The position numbers and the translations under genes were made by a program. The notes beneath the pieces were generated by a model. That model had not been told where the DNA came from and made no database searches. It was given only the letters and a program-made list of their open reading frames with translations. A stretch of DNA of 64,000 nt from G965214625 sp965214625 (lineage in GTDB: Bacteria > Pseudomonadota > Gammaproteobacteria > Arenicellales > Poriferihabitantaceae). Below, one piece after another: positions 36,769 through 45,565 of the stretch. The stretch lies in contig OZ243962.1 of assembly GCA_965214625.1 (NCBI GenBank), forward strand, positions 1,922,001 to 1,986,000, written 5' to 3'. Numbering within the stretch: position 1 is the first letter of the stretch; every line of letters starts with the position of its first letter.

Positions 36769-38412
36769 TCAGACCGTGTCTTGCGCGCTTTGGTTCAGGG
36801 CATCCCAGCAATTTCCCGTTATGCCCATTTCCTTGAGTTTCACTTTTTGCACCTTTCCGGTGGGCGTTTTGGGCAAAGCATCCATGAGGCGGACATAACG
36901 GGGAAGGGCAAACCGGGGGAGTCGGTGTTTGGCGAGTTCGTAAACCTTTTCGGGATCAATCGGGTGATTGGGATTCACCATGATGGCAAGCATCACGTCT
37001 TCTTCCATGCCCTCTGCCCCGGCAGGGACACCATACGCAGCGATTTCAACAATGCCTTCGATATCCTGTAATGATTGCTCGACTTCATACGAGGAGATAT
37101 TTTCACCTCTTCGTCGAATGGAATCCTTGATCCGGTCGACAAAGACAACGTAGCCATCGTCCCGTTGTCTGCCGGCATCGCCCGTGTGAAACCAGAAATT
37201 TCGCCAGGCATCGAGGGTTTCGTCGGGCAGGCCGGCGTAACCGGACATGAAGCAGTAAGGATGTCGAGGTCGAACCATGATTTCGCCGACTTCCCCCGTA
37301 TTGACAGGGAGGTCGGTCTGCGGATCGCGGATCTCCACCTCAAACCAGCGACGGTAAACCTTGCCACAGGTACCCGGTGCCGATTCGCCGATTTTGCCGT
37401 ACAGTGGAATATTGACTTCGGTCATGCCATACAACGGGATTACATCAGCAATATCAAATCGCTGTCTGAGGACCTTTTCCGATGCTGCGGGTAACGGTGC
37501 GGCACCGACCACCCTCAGGCAATGATCCTGATCCCGATCAGTGGCCGGTTGAGCCGTTGCGAATGTCACCGTGGCACCCAACAGATTGGTATGGGTTGCT
37601 TGATAGTGGCGGATGTCATTCAACCAGCGGCGGGCACTGAATCGACGACGAACAACCGCTTTTGCTCCGGCCACCAGACAGGCATAAAGCTGCATGAACA
37701 GACCATTGGCATGAAACAGCGGCAGGCAAATGTAGAACGTGTCCTGTGATTTCAGTAATTGATTTTCAATGGTGCCCATGGCGAACATGAAGCAGTGTGC
37801 TTCGGGCATGAGCACCCCTTTTGATGGTCCGGAAGTACCACTGGTGTACATCACACAGGCCAGGTCGGAAAATGCGGCATGGCCATACTCACGCCCACCC
37901 TGGGGCTTGATATCCTCCAGATAGTGATCGACAAGCGAATGCATGCCGGGTGTCAGCCCGTTGTCAGTGGAGAGTATTCTTGCCGAACGAGAGGCCGGAC
38001 CGCAAGCCTTGGCGATGGCAGGCAGTGTCGTTCTGTCGCCCGCGATGACCACCGGCTGACAGGCGAGTTGGTGCTGCAGGATCTTGCCCTTGAGTTCGGT
38101 ATGAATGGCGACCATCACGGCACCGATGAGCGACAGACCAAACCACAGTCGACAGAAATTCGCCGGGTCATTGACCATCACCACGACCTTGTCGCCCTTG
38201 CGGACGCCCAAAGTCGACAGACAGTGCGCGGTCCATGCACCCTGTTTCAAACAGTCCCGATAACTCCAGGTGTCGCCGTCAATGAAATGGATTGCGGGCT
38301 GTTCCTGCAAAGCGGCTGCCTGGGTCTTCAAAACCCGGGACACGCACCAACTGCGCACATCGTTGATTCCGGGGTAGCACTGACGGGCACTATTTTCTTC
38401 GGGAGTTTGCAA
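36769..38412 (-). CDS. AMP-forming acyl-CoA ligase, CaiC-like
   Basis: Acyl-adenylate-forming ligase. Motifs: VMYTSGTSGPSKGVLMPEAH (ATP loop), PLFHANGLFMQLYA, PLYGMTEVNIP, FWFHTGDAGRQRDDGYVVFVDR and KTPTGKVQKVKL. The similarity to crotonobetaine/carnitine-CoA ligase (GENISSYEVEQ and the overall layout) is general; substrate unknown. The frame has no ATG near the N-terminus. TTG 38412 (547 residues) overlaps the upstream isomerase-like gene by 23 bases and is taken here. TTG 38478 is an alternative giving 569 residues. Last gene of a four-gene minus-strand set with an isomerase-like protein, a kinase and an acyl-CoA dehydrogenase. Confidence 0.86.
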   Translation of the reverse strand: MQTPEENSARQCYPGINDVRSWCVSRVLKTQAAALQEQPAIHFIDGDTWSYRDCLKQGAWTAHCLSTLGVRKGDKVVVMVNDPANFCRLWFGLSLIGAVMVAIHTELKGKILQHQLACQPVVIAGDRTTLPAIAKACGPASRSARILSTDNGLTPGMHSLVDHYLEDIKPQGGREYGHAAFSDLACVMYTSGTSGPSKGVLMPEAHCFMFAMGTIENQLLKSQDTFYICLPLFHANGLFMQLYACLVAGAKAVVRRRFSARRWLNDIRHYQATHTNLLGATVTFATAQPATDRDQDHCLRVVGAAPLPAASEKVLRQRFDIADVIPLYGMTEVNIPLYGKIGESAPGTCGKVYRRWFEVEIRDPQTDLPVNTGEVGEIMVRPRHPYCFMSGYAGLPDETLDAWRNFWFHTGDAGRQRDDGYVVFVDRIKDSIRRRGENISSYEVEQSLQDIEGIVEIAAYGVPAGAEGMEEDVMLAIMVNPNHPIDPEKVYELAKHRLPRFALPRYVRLMDALPKTPTGKVQKVKLKEMGITGNCWDALNQSAQDTV

Positions 38413-39034
38413 TGGGTAAATTTTCCAGTCTTTTGTATTCTTCGGATGCAAATTGCTGAGGATCGGTGCGACAGTCAAGTGCCATTTCAGTCATGTCATG
38501 GCCCCAAAACAGCTTGTCTTTGACGATCATTGTCGGCACACCAAAAAGACCGCGCTCGATGGCAAGCCGGGTATTGTCTTTCAGTGCTTCCTTGACCCAT
38601 GGCTGTACGATTTGCACCTCGGCATCGGGGATTTGCAGCCGTACCATCAGGGCCTGCCAGACATCGGGGTCGGTAATATCGAGGCCTTTCCCCCAGATCA
38701 CGTCAAATATTTCACTGATGAGGGCTGCGCGGCAATGCTGGGAGATTGCCAGCCGCAAAGCGGGTAGCGGATTGAACGGATGGGCGGGCGGTGTCTTGAA
38801 AGGGATCCCTTCCTTCTTGGCCAGCCAGTGACAATATTGGTAGGTCAGTGCCCGCTTGACAGGAATTTCTGCGGGCCCTTTGCTGGACCAGTGCTTTAGC
38901 AATCCGGCAAACAGGACGGGCTTATAGACAATCGCATCCGGTGAAACGCGCGCTTCAAGCCGCTTGTGCTGGAGATAGGCAAAGGGAGAGATGAAGTCAA
39001 AGTACCATTCGATGTCGTTTTGTGTTGTCATCAT
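38390..39034 (-). CDS. 2-hydroxychromene-2-carboxylate isomerase-like protein (DsbA/GST-kappa fold)
   Basis: 214 residues from ATG 39034 (ATG 39049 would overlap the upstream stop). The N-terminal YFDFISPFAYLQHKRL contains the Ser used by this family to bind glutathione, followed by the helical insert and the thioredoxin-fold return FGVPTMIVKDKLFWGHDM with its cis-Pro. Known members isomerise hydroxychromene carboxylate in naphthalene breakdown, but no ring-cleavage genes are present. A glutathione-dependent isomerase for another acyl substrate is more likely here (inference). It is tightly packed with the kinase and CoA ligase genes. Confidence 0.85.
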   Translation of the reverse strand: MMTTQNDIEWYFDFISPFAYLQHKRLEARVSPDAIVYKPVLFAGLLKHWSSKGPAEIPVKRALTYQYCHWLAKKEGIPFKTPPAHPFNPLPALRLAISQHCRAALISEIFDVIWGKGLDITDPDVWQALMVRLQIPDAEVQIVQPWVKEALKDNTRLAIERGLFGVPTMIVKDKLFWGHDMTEMALDCRTDPQQFASEEYKRLENLPIANSRRK

Positions 39035-39041
39035 GCTTGTA

Positions 39042-40064
39042 TTACCCATTGATTGATTGCCAGCCCAGTTCGGCTGCCGGTCCCGCCATCTTTCCGACAC
39101 GCTCGGCATTGTTGGCCGAAGCGTTTCCCTGCAATGATCTTTTCATGACGCCTTGTGTGATGGCGGCAAACCGGAAAAACTGGAATGCAATCCAAAATGG
39201 CCAGTTTTCAGCGGACGCAATTTGTGTTCCCGAGAGAAATCGATCCAGGATTTCAGATTCTGCCGGAATGCCCAAAGCCGTCCGTTTTCCAATCGGGACA
39301 CCGTTGAAATGACCGCCTCTGGGAAATCGCAGCATGGCCATCCAATAGGAGATATCCACCAACGGGTGACCGATGGTCGACAATTCCCAGTCGATGAGGC
39401 CGATGATACGAGGTTCGGTCGGATGCACAATCAGATTATCCAATCGAAAGTCACCGTGTACCAGGGTGCGCGGATAGTCATTGTTCGGTACGTGGTCAGG
39501 CAGCCACGCAATCAGGTTTTCCATCGCCGGGATGGTTTCAGTCTCAGCCGCGCGATACTGTCGTGTCCACAAGTTGACCTGGCGTTTGACATAATCGGTC
39601 CCCCTGCCGAAATTATCCAGTCCGTGGTGTTTCAGGTCGAGATTCGACAGATGAATCAGAATATCGGTTTTAGCCTGGTAAATGGCCGTTCGTTCACGGG
39701 TGGTCAATTCAGCGAGTGCCGGGTCCGAAAAAACTCTTCCTTCCAGGAACTCCATCACAAAAAAGCAGGTCCCGATGATCGTGGAATCCCGGCAAAGTCC
39801 GATCATTCGGGGGACCGGTACACCACCGTGTTGCAAGGCAGACATAACCCGGTATTCACGGTCGACCGCATGCGCCGATTTCAGCAATTCCCCCGGCGGT
39901 TGTTTGCGCAGCACATATCTCATCGATTCGCAGTGGATCAAATAAGTGGGATTTGACTGACCCATCGCAAATTTGGCAACGGTATCGATTTTTTGAAAAC
40001 CCGCGATATGGCTGCGCAGCCACCTTTCGAGCCGTTTGTGTTCGATGTCGTTGAAATGTCTCAC
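39042..40064 (-). CDS. Aminoglycoside-phosphotransferase-fold kinase, ACAD10/11 N-domain and LvaA type
   Basis: 340 residues. Kinase motifs include YVLRKQPPG (ATP-binding Lys), LVHGDFRLDNLIVH (catalytic Asp) and IIGLIDWELSTIGHPLVDISYWM (metal Asp), which is the signature of the subgroup fused to acyl-CoA dehydrogenase in mammalian ACAD10/11 and free in bacterial LvaA. Those enzymes phosphorylate the hydroxyl of 4-hydroxyacyl-CoA so that a dehydrogenase-type partner can remove it. The gene directly upstream in the operon encodes such a partner (40102-41328, 37 bases away), supporting that role. Confidence 0.85.
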   Translation of the reverse strand: MRHFNDIEHKRLERWLRSHIAGFQKIDTVAKFAMGQSNPTYLIHCESMRYVLRKQPPGELLKSAHAVDREYRVMSALQHGGVPVPRMIGLCRDSTIIGTCFFVMEFLEGRVFSDPALAELTTRERTAIYQAKTDILIHLSNLDLKHHGLDNFGRGTDYVKRQVNLWTRQYRAAETETIPAMENLIAWLPDHVPNNDYPRTLVHGDFRLDNLIVHPTEPRIIGLIDWELSTIGHPLVDISYWMAMLRFPRGGHFNGVPIGKRTALGIPAESEILDRFLSGTQIASAENWPFWIAFQFFRFAAITQGVMKRSLQGNASANNAERVGKMAGPAAELGWQSING

Positions 40065-40101
40065 TCAACCCGTATCCGGAAAATTTCCTGAAACCGACGG
40101 T

Positions 40102-41328
40102 TCAGCATTGATAGCGTTGCAGCAGTTGTCTGGCCAGCGATTGACGATGAACCTGGTCGGGACCATCGGCGATGCGGATGGTTCGGGCATAGCCAAATGC
40201 CTGTGCCAGGAAGGTGTCCTGGGAGACCCCCTTGGCACCATGGATTTGAATCATCCGGTCAATCACCCGTTGGGCCATTGTCGGCACCACAATCTTGGCC
40301 ATCGCGATCAGGTCTCTGGCCGACTTGTTGCCTTCCGAATCCATTTTATGGGCCGCAGCCAGTGTCAATAGCCTGGCCTGTTCAATCTCACAGGCGGCAT
40401 CAGCCAGGTCCTCTCTGAGTGCCCCTTGTTCAGACAGGGGACGACCGAAAGCGATTCTCTGCCCGGCTCGCCGGCAGGCCATTTCAAGCGCCCGCTGGGC
40501 GCAACCGATCAGTCGCATGCAGTGGTGGATCCGGCCCGGTCCAAGACGTGCCTGTGCAATTTCGAAACCCCTGCCTGCTTCTCCCAGCAGGTTGCCGGCC
40601 GGCACCCGGACCGCCTTGAAGCTGATTTCCGCATGCCCATGGGGTGCATCATCCGAGCCGAATACGGTCATCGCCCGAATGACCGAGACCCCCGGAGTGT
40701 CACGGGGAACCAGGATCATCGATTGCTGTTGATGGCGATGGGCACTTGGGTCGGTTTTCCCCATGAAAACGAAAAGAGAGCATCTCGGATCCAGTGCACC
40801 GGTGGCCCACCACTTGTGTCCGTTAATGACGTAGTCAGCGCCCTCTTTGACAATTGTTGATTCGATATTGGTGGCGTCGGAGGAAGCCACGTTGGGTTCG
40901 GTCATGCAAAAGGCGGATCGAATCTCTCCGCGCAGCAGCGGCTGTAGCCAGGTTTGTTTCTGTTCATCGCTGCCATAGCGGATCAGTGTTTCCATATTGC
41001 CGGTATCCGGTGCATTGCAGTTGAATATTTCCGGGCCGATCAGGGAGCGGCCCATGATCTCGGCAAGGGAGGCATACTCGGCATTGCTCAGGCCGATGCC
41101 ATACTCCCGATGCGGACACCAAAGATTCCAAAGTCCGGCGGCTTTTGCCTTGCGTTTCAGTTGTTCCATGATCGGCGGGATGACCCACCGTTCAGCACCT
41201 TGATTGATGGTGGCCTGATAGGGCCGTTCTGCGGCGTAGACAAATTCGTCCATGAACCGGGTGAGACGGTCACGTAGCGCTACAATCTGCTCGGAGTGTA
41301 TTGACGGGTCAGGGTGCTGTTCATTCAT
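40102..41328 (-). CDS. Acyl-CoA dehydrogenase, ACAD10/11-like
   Basis: 408-residue flavoprotein with the ACAD fold. FCMTEPNVASSDATNIEST is the FAD-contact motif in the form typical of the ACAD10/11 group. NGHKWWATGALDPRC, GHAEISFKAVRVPAGNLLGE and the C-terminal RMIQIHGAKGVSQDTFLAQAFGYARTIRIADGPDQVH are also characteristic. No obvious Glu at the usual 376-type catalytic position is evident (region YARTIRIADGP), as in the long-chain or ACAD11 arrangement. It probably works with the neighbouring kinase on hydroxyacyl-CoA, passing any electrons through ETF and the ETF-QO of 9072-10727. First gene of the minus-strand operon. Confidence 0.88.
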   Translation of the reverse strand: MNEQHPDPSIHSEQIVALRDRLTRFMDEFVYAAERPYQATINQGAERWVIPPIMEQLKRKAKAAGLWNLWCPHREYGIGLSNAEYASLAEIMGRSLIGPEIFNCNAPDTGNMETLIRYGSDEQKQTWLQPLLRGEIRSAFCMTEPNVASSDATNIESTIVKEGADYVINGHKWWATGALDPRCSLFVFMGKTDPSAHRHQQQSMILVPRDTPGVSVIRAMTVFGSDDAPHGHAEISFKAVRVPAGNLLGEAGRGFEIAQARLGPGRIHHCMRLIGCAQRALEMACRRAGQRIAFGRPLSEQGALREDLADAACEIEQARLLTLAAAHKMDSEGNKSARDLIAMAKIVVPTMAQRVIDRMIQIHGAKGVSQDTFLAQAFGYARTIRIADGPDQVHRQSLARQLLQRYQC

Positions 41329-41432
41329 GTTTATAATTGTAGCGTGTTTCCAATGACGGTTTTAAAATGATCGCGTGTCAGGCGAAGTACATCGAACCGG
41401 CATTTGACCCACAACGATTGAAGGCAACGACC

Positions 41433-43058
41433 ATGCTCCCTCAAGACCGCTCATTGCAAGCCATGCGACACACATTCCGCTGGGCGATTCCCGAGTATTT
41501 TAATATCGGTGTCGATGTCTGTGACCGCTGGGCCGTCCGGTCTCCTGAAAAAATGGCGTTGATTCATGTCGATGAGGCTAACCGGACCACCCATTTCAGT
41601 TATCGGGAGTTAAGGAACCTGTCCAATCAAACCGCAAACCTGCTGGCCTGCTCGGGGATTGGCCGGGGCGACCGTGTGGGTATCTTGCTGCCGCAGTGCT
41701 GCGAGACGGCGGTTGCACATATCGCGGTCTACAAATTGGGTGGTATTGCCATCCCGTTGTTCACGCTGTTTGGCGTGGATGCCCTGCTGTATCGGTTGCA
41801 CGATGGCGGCGCGAAAGCGGTGATTACCGACCGTGAGGGACTGACAAAGATCACGCGTATTCGACACCGGTTATCCGACCTTGAAACGGTCTATTGTATC
41901 GATGGGGAACACGAAGGTGCGATTGATTTCCATGGCGCACGCCGCAGCCATGCGGATGAATTTGAGCCGGTCAGTACCCGCGCCGATGATCCGGCACTCA
42001 TCATCTATACATCAGGGACCACGGGCCAACCGAAGGGCGCGTTGCATGCCCATCGAACCCTGCTGGGGCATTTGCCGGGTGTTGAGATCAGCCACGACCT
42101 GTTTCCGCAGCCTGGTGACAGAATCTGGACCCCTGCGGACTGGGCCTGGATCGGCGGCCTGCTGGATGTCCTGTTGCCCGCGCTGCATCACGGGGTGCCG
42201 GTAGTGGCCGGCCGGTTTCGCAAATTTTCCGGAGAGCTCGCCTTTCGGTTTATCGAGCAACATCGGATACGCAATGCCTTTTTGCCTCCTACCGCCTTAA
42301 AGACCATGAAAGCGGTGCCACGGAACAAACAGCAAATGAGCCATCGGATGCGAACCATTGCCAGTGGTGGCGAGACCTTGGGATCGCAGTTGATCGAATG
42401 GGGCCGGCAGACATTCGGTCTTTATATTAACGAGTTTTATGGGCAAACAGAATGCAACATGATCGTCTCTTCATGTGGCTGTCTGGCAGTACCGCAGCCC
42501 GGTATCATGGGTTTTCCGGTGCCAGGCCATGAGGTTGATGTTGTTTCCGATGAAGGGAAGGTGCTGGCGGCCGGGGTGATCGGAAATATCGCCGTCAAGT
42601 CACCCGATCCGGTGATGTTTTTGGGCTACTGGAATGCGCCGCAAGCCACAGAAAAGAAATTCGTTGGAAAGTGGCTGCTGACGGGCGACACTGGAATCAA
42701 GCAGCCGGATGGCTCGATCCGGTTTGTTGGACGCGATGATGATGTGATCACCTCTTCCGGTTATCGTATTGGACCCGGGGAGATCGAAAACACACTGATC
42801 GGTCATGAGGCCGTGGAAATGGCGGCGGTTGTGGGGAAGCCGGATGCACAGCGTACCGAAATCGTCAAGGCATTCATCAAGTTGAATCGGGGTTATCGGG
42901 CCAATGACGAATTGAAATTGGCGTTACAAGACTGGGTCAAAGACCGCCTGGCGGCACATGAGTATCCGCGGGAGCTGGAATTTGTCGATCAGCTGCCGAT
43001 GACAACCACCGGCAAGATTATTCGCCGTGCCCTCAGAAACCGGCCACACCGGGATTGA
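41433..43058 (+). CDS. Acyl-CoA synthetase of the acetyl/medium-chain (AcsA/MACS) type
   Basis: 541 residues from ATG 41433, which has GAAGG eight bases upstream; an in-frame ATG at 41367 lacks a ribosome binding site. Motifs: IIYTSGTTGQPKGALHAHR, WTPADWAWIGGLLDVLLPAL (the W-rich region typical of acetyl- and medium-chain synthetases), EFYGQTECNM, LLTGDTGIKQPDGSIRFVGRDDDVI and MTTTGKIIRRALR. Exact acyl substrate unknown. It is divergent from the ACAD-kinase operon and is followed 81 bases later by a C45 acyltransferase/hydrolase gene, with which it may be co-transcribed. Confidence 0.87.
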   Translation: MLPQDRSLQAMRHTFRWAIPEYFNIGVDVCDRWAVRSPEKMALIHVDEANRTTHFSYRELRNLSNQTANLLACSGIGRGDRVGILLPQCCETAVAHIAVYKLGGIAIPLFTLFGVDALLYRLHDGGAKAVITDREGLTKITRIRHRLSDLETVYCIDGEHEGAIDFHGARRSHADEFEPVSTRADDPALIIYTSGTTGQPKGALHAHRTLLGHLPGVEISHDLFPQPGDRIWTPADWAWIGGLLDVLLPALHHGVPVVAGRFRKFSGELAFRFIEQHRIRNAFLPPTALKTMKAVPRNKQQMSHRMRTIASGGETLGSQLIEWGRQTFGLYINEFYGQTECNMIVSSCGCLAVPQPGIMGFPVPGHEVDVVSDEGKVLAAGVIGNIAVKSPDPVMFLGYWNAPQATEKKFVGKWLLTGDTGIKQPDGSIRFVGRDDDVITSSGYRIGPGEIENTLIGHEAVEMAAVVGKPDAQRTEIVKAFIKLNRGYRANDELKLALQDWVKDRLAAHEYPRELEFVDQLPMTTTGKIIRRALRNRPHRD

Positions 43059-43139
43059 TGGCGGTTGTGCTGCATGCGATCACCGAGGTAAAGGATCTCT
43101 TGTCAAATCGATCATTTTCAGACTGCCGCAGAACGAAAA

Positions 43140-44162
43140 ATGGATAAATTCAAAACGATTACGCTCCAGGGGACTGCCCTTGAACGGGGGCTGGCGCACG
43201 GTCATGCCTTGCGCGATGAAATACGGCGGGTGATTGACTACTATCGCTCGATCTTTGGTTTGCCGGAACATCAAATCCTGGACCGTGCGCGGTATTTTTC
43301 AGGCCGGATTGCCGCTTTTGAACCGGATTACATGGATGAAATCAACGGCATTGCACAAGGTGCACAGGTTGACCCGCTATGGGTCGTCGCGTTGAATGCA
43401 AGAACCGAGATCCTCTCGATGAACCCGGCGAGCAGTAATGAATGTACGGCAATCTGTTTCCCCGAAGCGGCATTGCTTGGACAGAACTGGGACTGGGGTC
43501 ATGCCCTGGAGGACCTGAGCGTGATCGTCAAAATCAAACGTGCCGATCAATGTATACGCATGATCACCGAACCGGGCATCATCGGGAAAATCGGCATGAA
43601 TTCGTCGGGCGTGGGGGTCTGCTTGAACATTCTCAGGCTGCCCGGCGAGCAGACAGGGTTGCCGATACACATTGTGCTGCGTGCCATACTGGATTGTCGA
43701 AGCCTGGGTGAAGTGAAGGGCCTGATTGCCAGCCACGGGTCGGGGAAAGCGAGCAATATTCTGGTCTGTAATGACCAGGGTGAGGCCTTTGATATCGAGT
43801 TTGCCGGACGGGAGCGATTCATGTTCACTGAAAATGACGGTTTTCTGGTGCATACCAATCATTATCTCGGGAAACCGGCCAATGCGTATGATGAGCTATC
43901 TCTTTCGAGTTCTCATGCCCGTCTTGATATCGCGCATCAGCGACTCGGTGAATCCGGAGCGCAGAGTGTCGACCGGTTACAGGCGATTTTTTCGGATCGC
44001 TCCAATCCCGATCTGCCGATTTATCGAGGTTATGTTGCCGATCCAGTGGTCAAAAGGATCGGCACAATCTGCACCATTATTATGGACCTGAAAGCGCAGC
44101 ACCTGCATATCCGCAAAGGCAATCGGACCGATGCGACATTCAGCACTTATCCAGTCTGCTGA
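43140..44162 (+). CDS. C45-family Ntn hydrolase / acyl-CoA:6-aminopenicillanate acyltransferase-like
   Basis: 340 residues with the pattern of isopenicillin-N acyltransferase: RGLAHGHALRDEIRRVIDYY at the N-terminus, EPDYMDEINGIAQGA, WVVALNARTE, then the processing site NECTAICF. Cys102 would become the N-terminal nucleophile after self-cleavage; fungal PenDE is cut at the corresponding Gly102-Cys103. GQNWDWGHA and GIIGKIGMNSSGVGVCLN follow as in the family. Members hydrolyse or transfer acyl groups on amides. Being next to an acyl-CoA synthetase, it could use acyl-CoA as donor or release the acid that the synthetase activates. No signal peptide is seen, so cytoplasmic. Confidence 0.83.
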   Translation: MDKFKTITLQGTALERGLAHGHALRDEIRRVIDYYRSIFGLPEHQILDRARYFSGRIAAFEPDYMDEINGIAQGAQVDPLWVVALNARTEILSMNPASSNECTAICFPEAALLGQNWDWGHALEDLSVIVKIKRADQCIRMITEPGIIGKIGMNSSGVGVCLNILRLPGEQTGLPIHIVLRAILDCRSLGEVKGLIASHGSGKASNILVCNDQGEAFDIEFAGRERFMFTENDGFLVHTNHYLGKPANAYDELSLSSSHARLDIAHQRLGESGAQSVDRLQAIFSDRSNPDLPIYRGYVADPVVKRIGTICTIIMDLKAQHLHIRKGNRTDATFSTYPVC

Positions 44163-44275
44163 CAAGCTACCTGTCGACACCGTGTTTCGCCCCAAGCGAC
44201 TATCGGTCTTCACCGGATTGGGCGCCGGGTCGGGTTTGTTTTTTAGCGTATCGAAATGGCCCGGGGAGGGGTTTC

Positions 44276-44887
44276 TCAACCGGCGGTATTGGCCGCCTCC
44301 AATGCCCTGTCGAGAAAATCAATCCGGTCCTGTCCCCAATAGTTTTCCCCTTGGAAAATGAAGGTCGGTGAGCCGAAAACATCCCGGTCATGCGCTTCTT
44401 GGGTGGTGTCACGGTAAAGCTGCCTCATTGCTTCACTTTTGGCCTTGTCCAGCAGTGAATCGGTATCAAGCCCGCATTCATTGGCAATTTCAATCAGCGT
44501 GGCTTCCTCCGAAATATTGCGCTCCTCTTTCCATACTGCGGCGAGAATGGCGTCGGTGAGCCGTGCCGCATTCATGTTGAGTTGCCCGGCCGCCAGGACC
44601 GTCTGCGCGGCCAGGGTCTGATCGGTCGGCCAATGCGCCGGATGCAGATTAATGGGGATGTTCAGATAGTCCGTCCACCGTTTCAATTCGTCCAGTCGAA
44701 AACGTTGCCGCGCCGGATGCCTTTTCATCGGCGGTGTACCGCCCATTTTTTCGAATGTGTCCATCACGCTGATCGGTTTGTAGTTGACCTTCAACGCGTG
44801 TTTTTTGACCACTTCGTTGAAACGGCGGGTGCCGATATAGCTCCAGGGCGAAAGAAGGAAAAGATAGTAATCGATGGTTTTCGACAT
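44276..44887 (-). CDS. 2-hydroxychromene-2-carboxylate isomerase-like protein, second copy
   Basis: 203 residues, DsbA/GST-kappa fold: YYLFLLSPWSYIGTRRF with the family's Ser, then YKPISVMDTFEKMGGTPPMKRHPARQRFRLDELKRW, typical of NahD-like isomerases, and the return FGSPTFIFQGENYWGQDRIDFLDRAL. It is closer to classical NahD-type sequences than the copy at 38390-39034. It stands alone, convergent with the C45 gene. No naphthalene-type dioxygenase genes lie nearby, so the natural substrate is open. Confidence 0.88.
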   Translation of the reverse strand: MSKTIDYYLFLLSPWSYIGTRRFNEVVKKHALKVNYKPISVMDTFEKMGGTPPMKRHPARQRFRLDELKRWTDYLNIPINLHPAHWPTDQTLAAQTVLAAGQLNMNAARLTDAILAAVWKEERNISEEATLIEIANECGLDTDSLLDKAKSEAMRQLYRDTTQEAHDRDVFGSPTFIFQGENYWGQDRIDFLDRALEAANTAG

Positions 44888-44999
44888 GATTTTTCAAAAA
44901 ATGGATATGGAACGGTGTCGGAATGTATCACACAATCTCCAAGTACCCGACAACTCCAATTTTAATCTCTCTTTTTCACCCCATACGGGTGGTCAGCCA

Positions 45000-45155
45000 A
45001 TGGGAGAGTTTAGGGACACGCCAGTACACAACGACAGCACAAAAGTTTTCATGGCCAGCAAGTCGCAGGTGGTGCGGTTGCCGAAGCAATATCGTTTCAC
45101 CGAAGGTTGCAACGAAGTCTCCATTCGACAGGTGGTCGCTCGCAGTGGCGTTTGA
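45000..45155 (+). pseudogene. Truncated AbrB/VapB-type antitoxin fragment
   Basis: A 51-codon frame contains STKVFMASKSQVVRLPKQYR, then FTEGCNEVSIRQV, which fits the swapped-hairpin DNA-binding signature of VapB/AbrB antitoxins (TKVFxSGxSQAVRLPKxFRF...VEIRRV). It stops right after the DNA-binding half. The C-terminal toxin-binding part and any PIN-domain toxin are missing. It may be a remnant or a free-standing mini-repressor. It lies 122 bases before an intact toxin-antitoxin pair. Confidence 0.5.
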
Positions 45156-45277
45156 TTTGAGTCTTGGTAGAGTCACGGACCATAGATGAATAGCAAAAGA
45201 GATTCTATCGAGCCGGTATGGCGACTTTGATTTCTTGTGCTATATTATACTGAACATGTAACACATCAGACGGAACC

Positions 45278-45565
45278 ATGAGCCAAGCTACTTTCACTTT
45301 TCGGGTCGATCAAGAACTGAAGGATGATTTCGCTACGATAGCGAAGTCGATGGACCGTACCGGTGCCCAGTTGTTGCGTGATTTCATGAGGGACATTGTT
45401 AACCGCCAGGAAGCGGCGCAGGAATACGATGCCTGGTTCCGGGAACAGGTACAGGTCGGGCTGGCGTCCGCAAATGCCGGCAATCTGATATTGAACGAGG
45501 CGGTCGAGGAACAGTTTGCCGCTCGCAGGGCTGACACTCGCCACAGGCTCGATAAGTTGGCGTGA
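45278..45565 (+). CDS. Ribbon-helix-helix antitoxin (ParD/RelB-like)
   Basis: 95 residues. The N-terminus ATFTFRVDQELKDDFATIAKS (beta strand then helix) is a ribbon-helix-helix DNA-binding domain, and the charged, helical remainder would wrap the toxin. It overlaps the toxin gene by four bases (GTGA), the usual antitoxin-first order. AT-rich DNA with TATATTATACT at 45241-45251 just upstream is the likely autoregulated promoter. Confidence 0.86.
   Translation: MSQATFTFRVDQELKDDFATIAKSMDRTGAQLLRDFMRDIVNRQEAAQEYDAWFREQVQVGLASANAGNLILNEAVEEQFAARRADTRHRLDKLA

Noticed and set aside
38390..38478. Overlap of CoA ligase and isomerase-like genes as evidence of a frameshift
   Set aside because: Both proteins look complete; the overlap comes from an uncertain TTG start choice.
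45156..45277. Possible continuation of the VapB-like antitoxin or a PIN toxin downstream
   Set aside because: The frame closes at 45155 and no PIN-domain acidic motifs appear before the next antitoxin gene.
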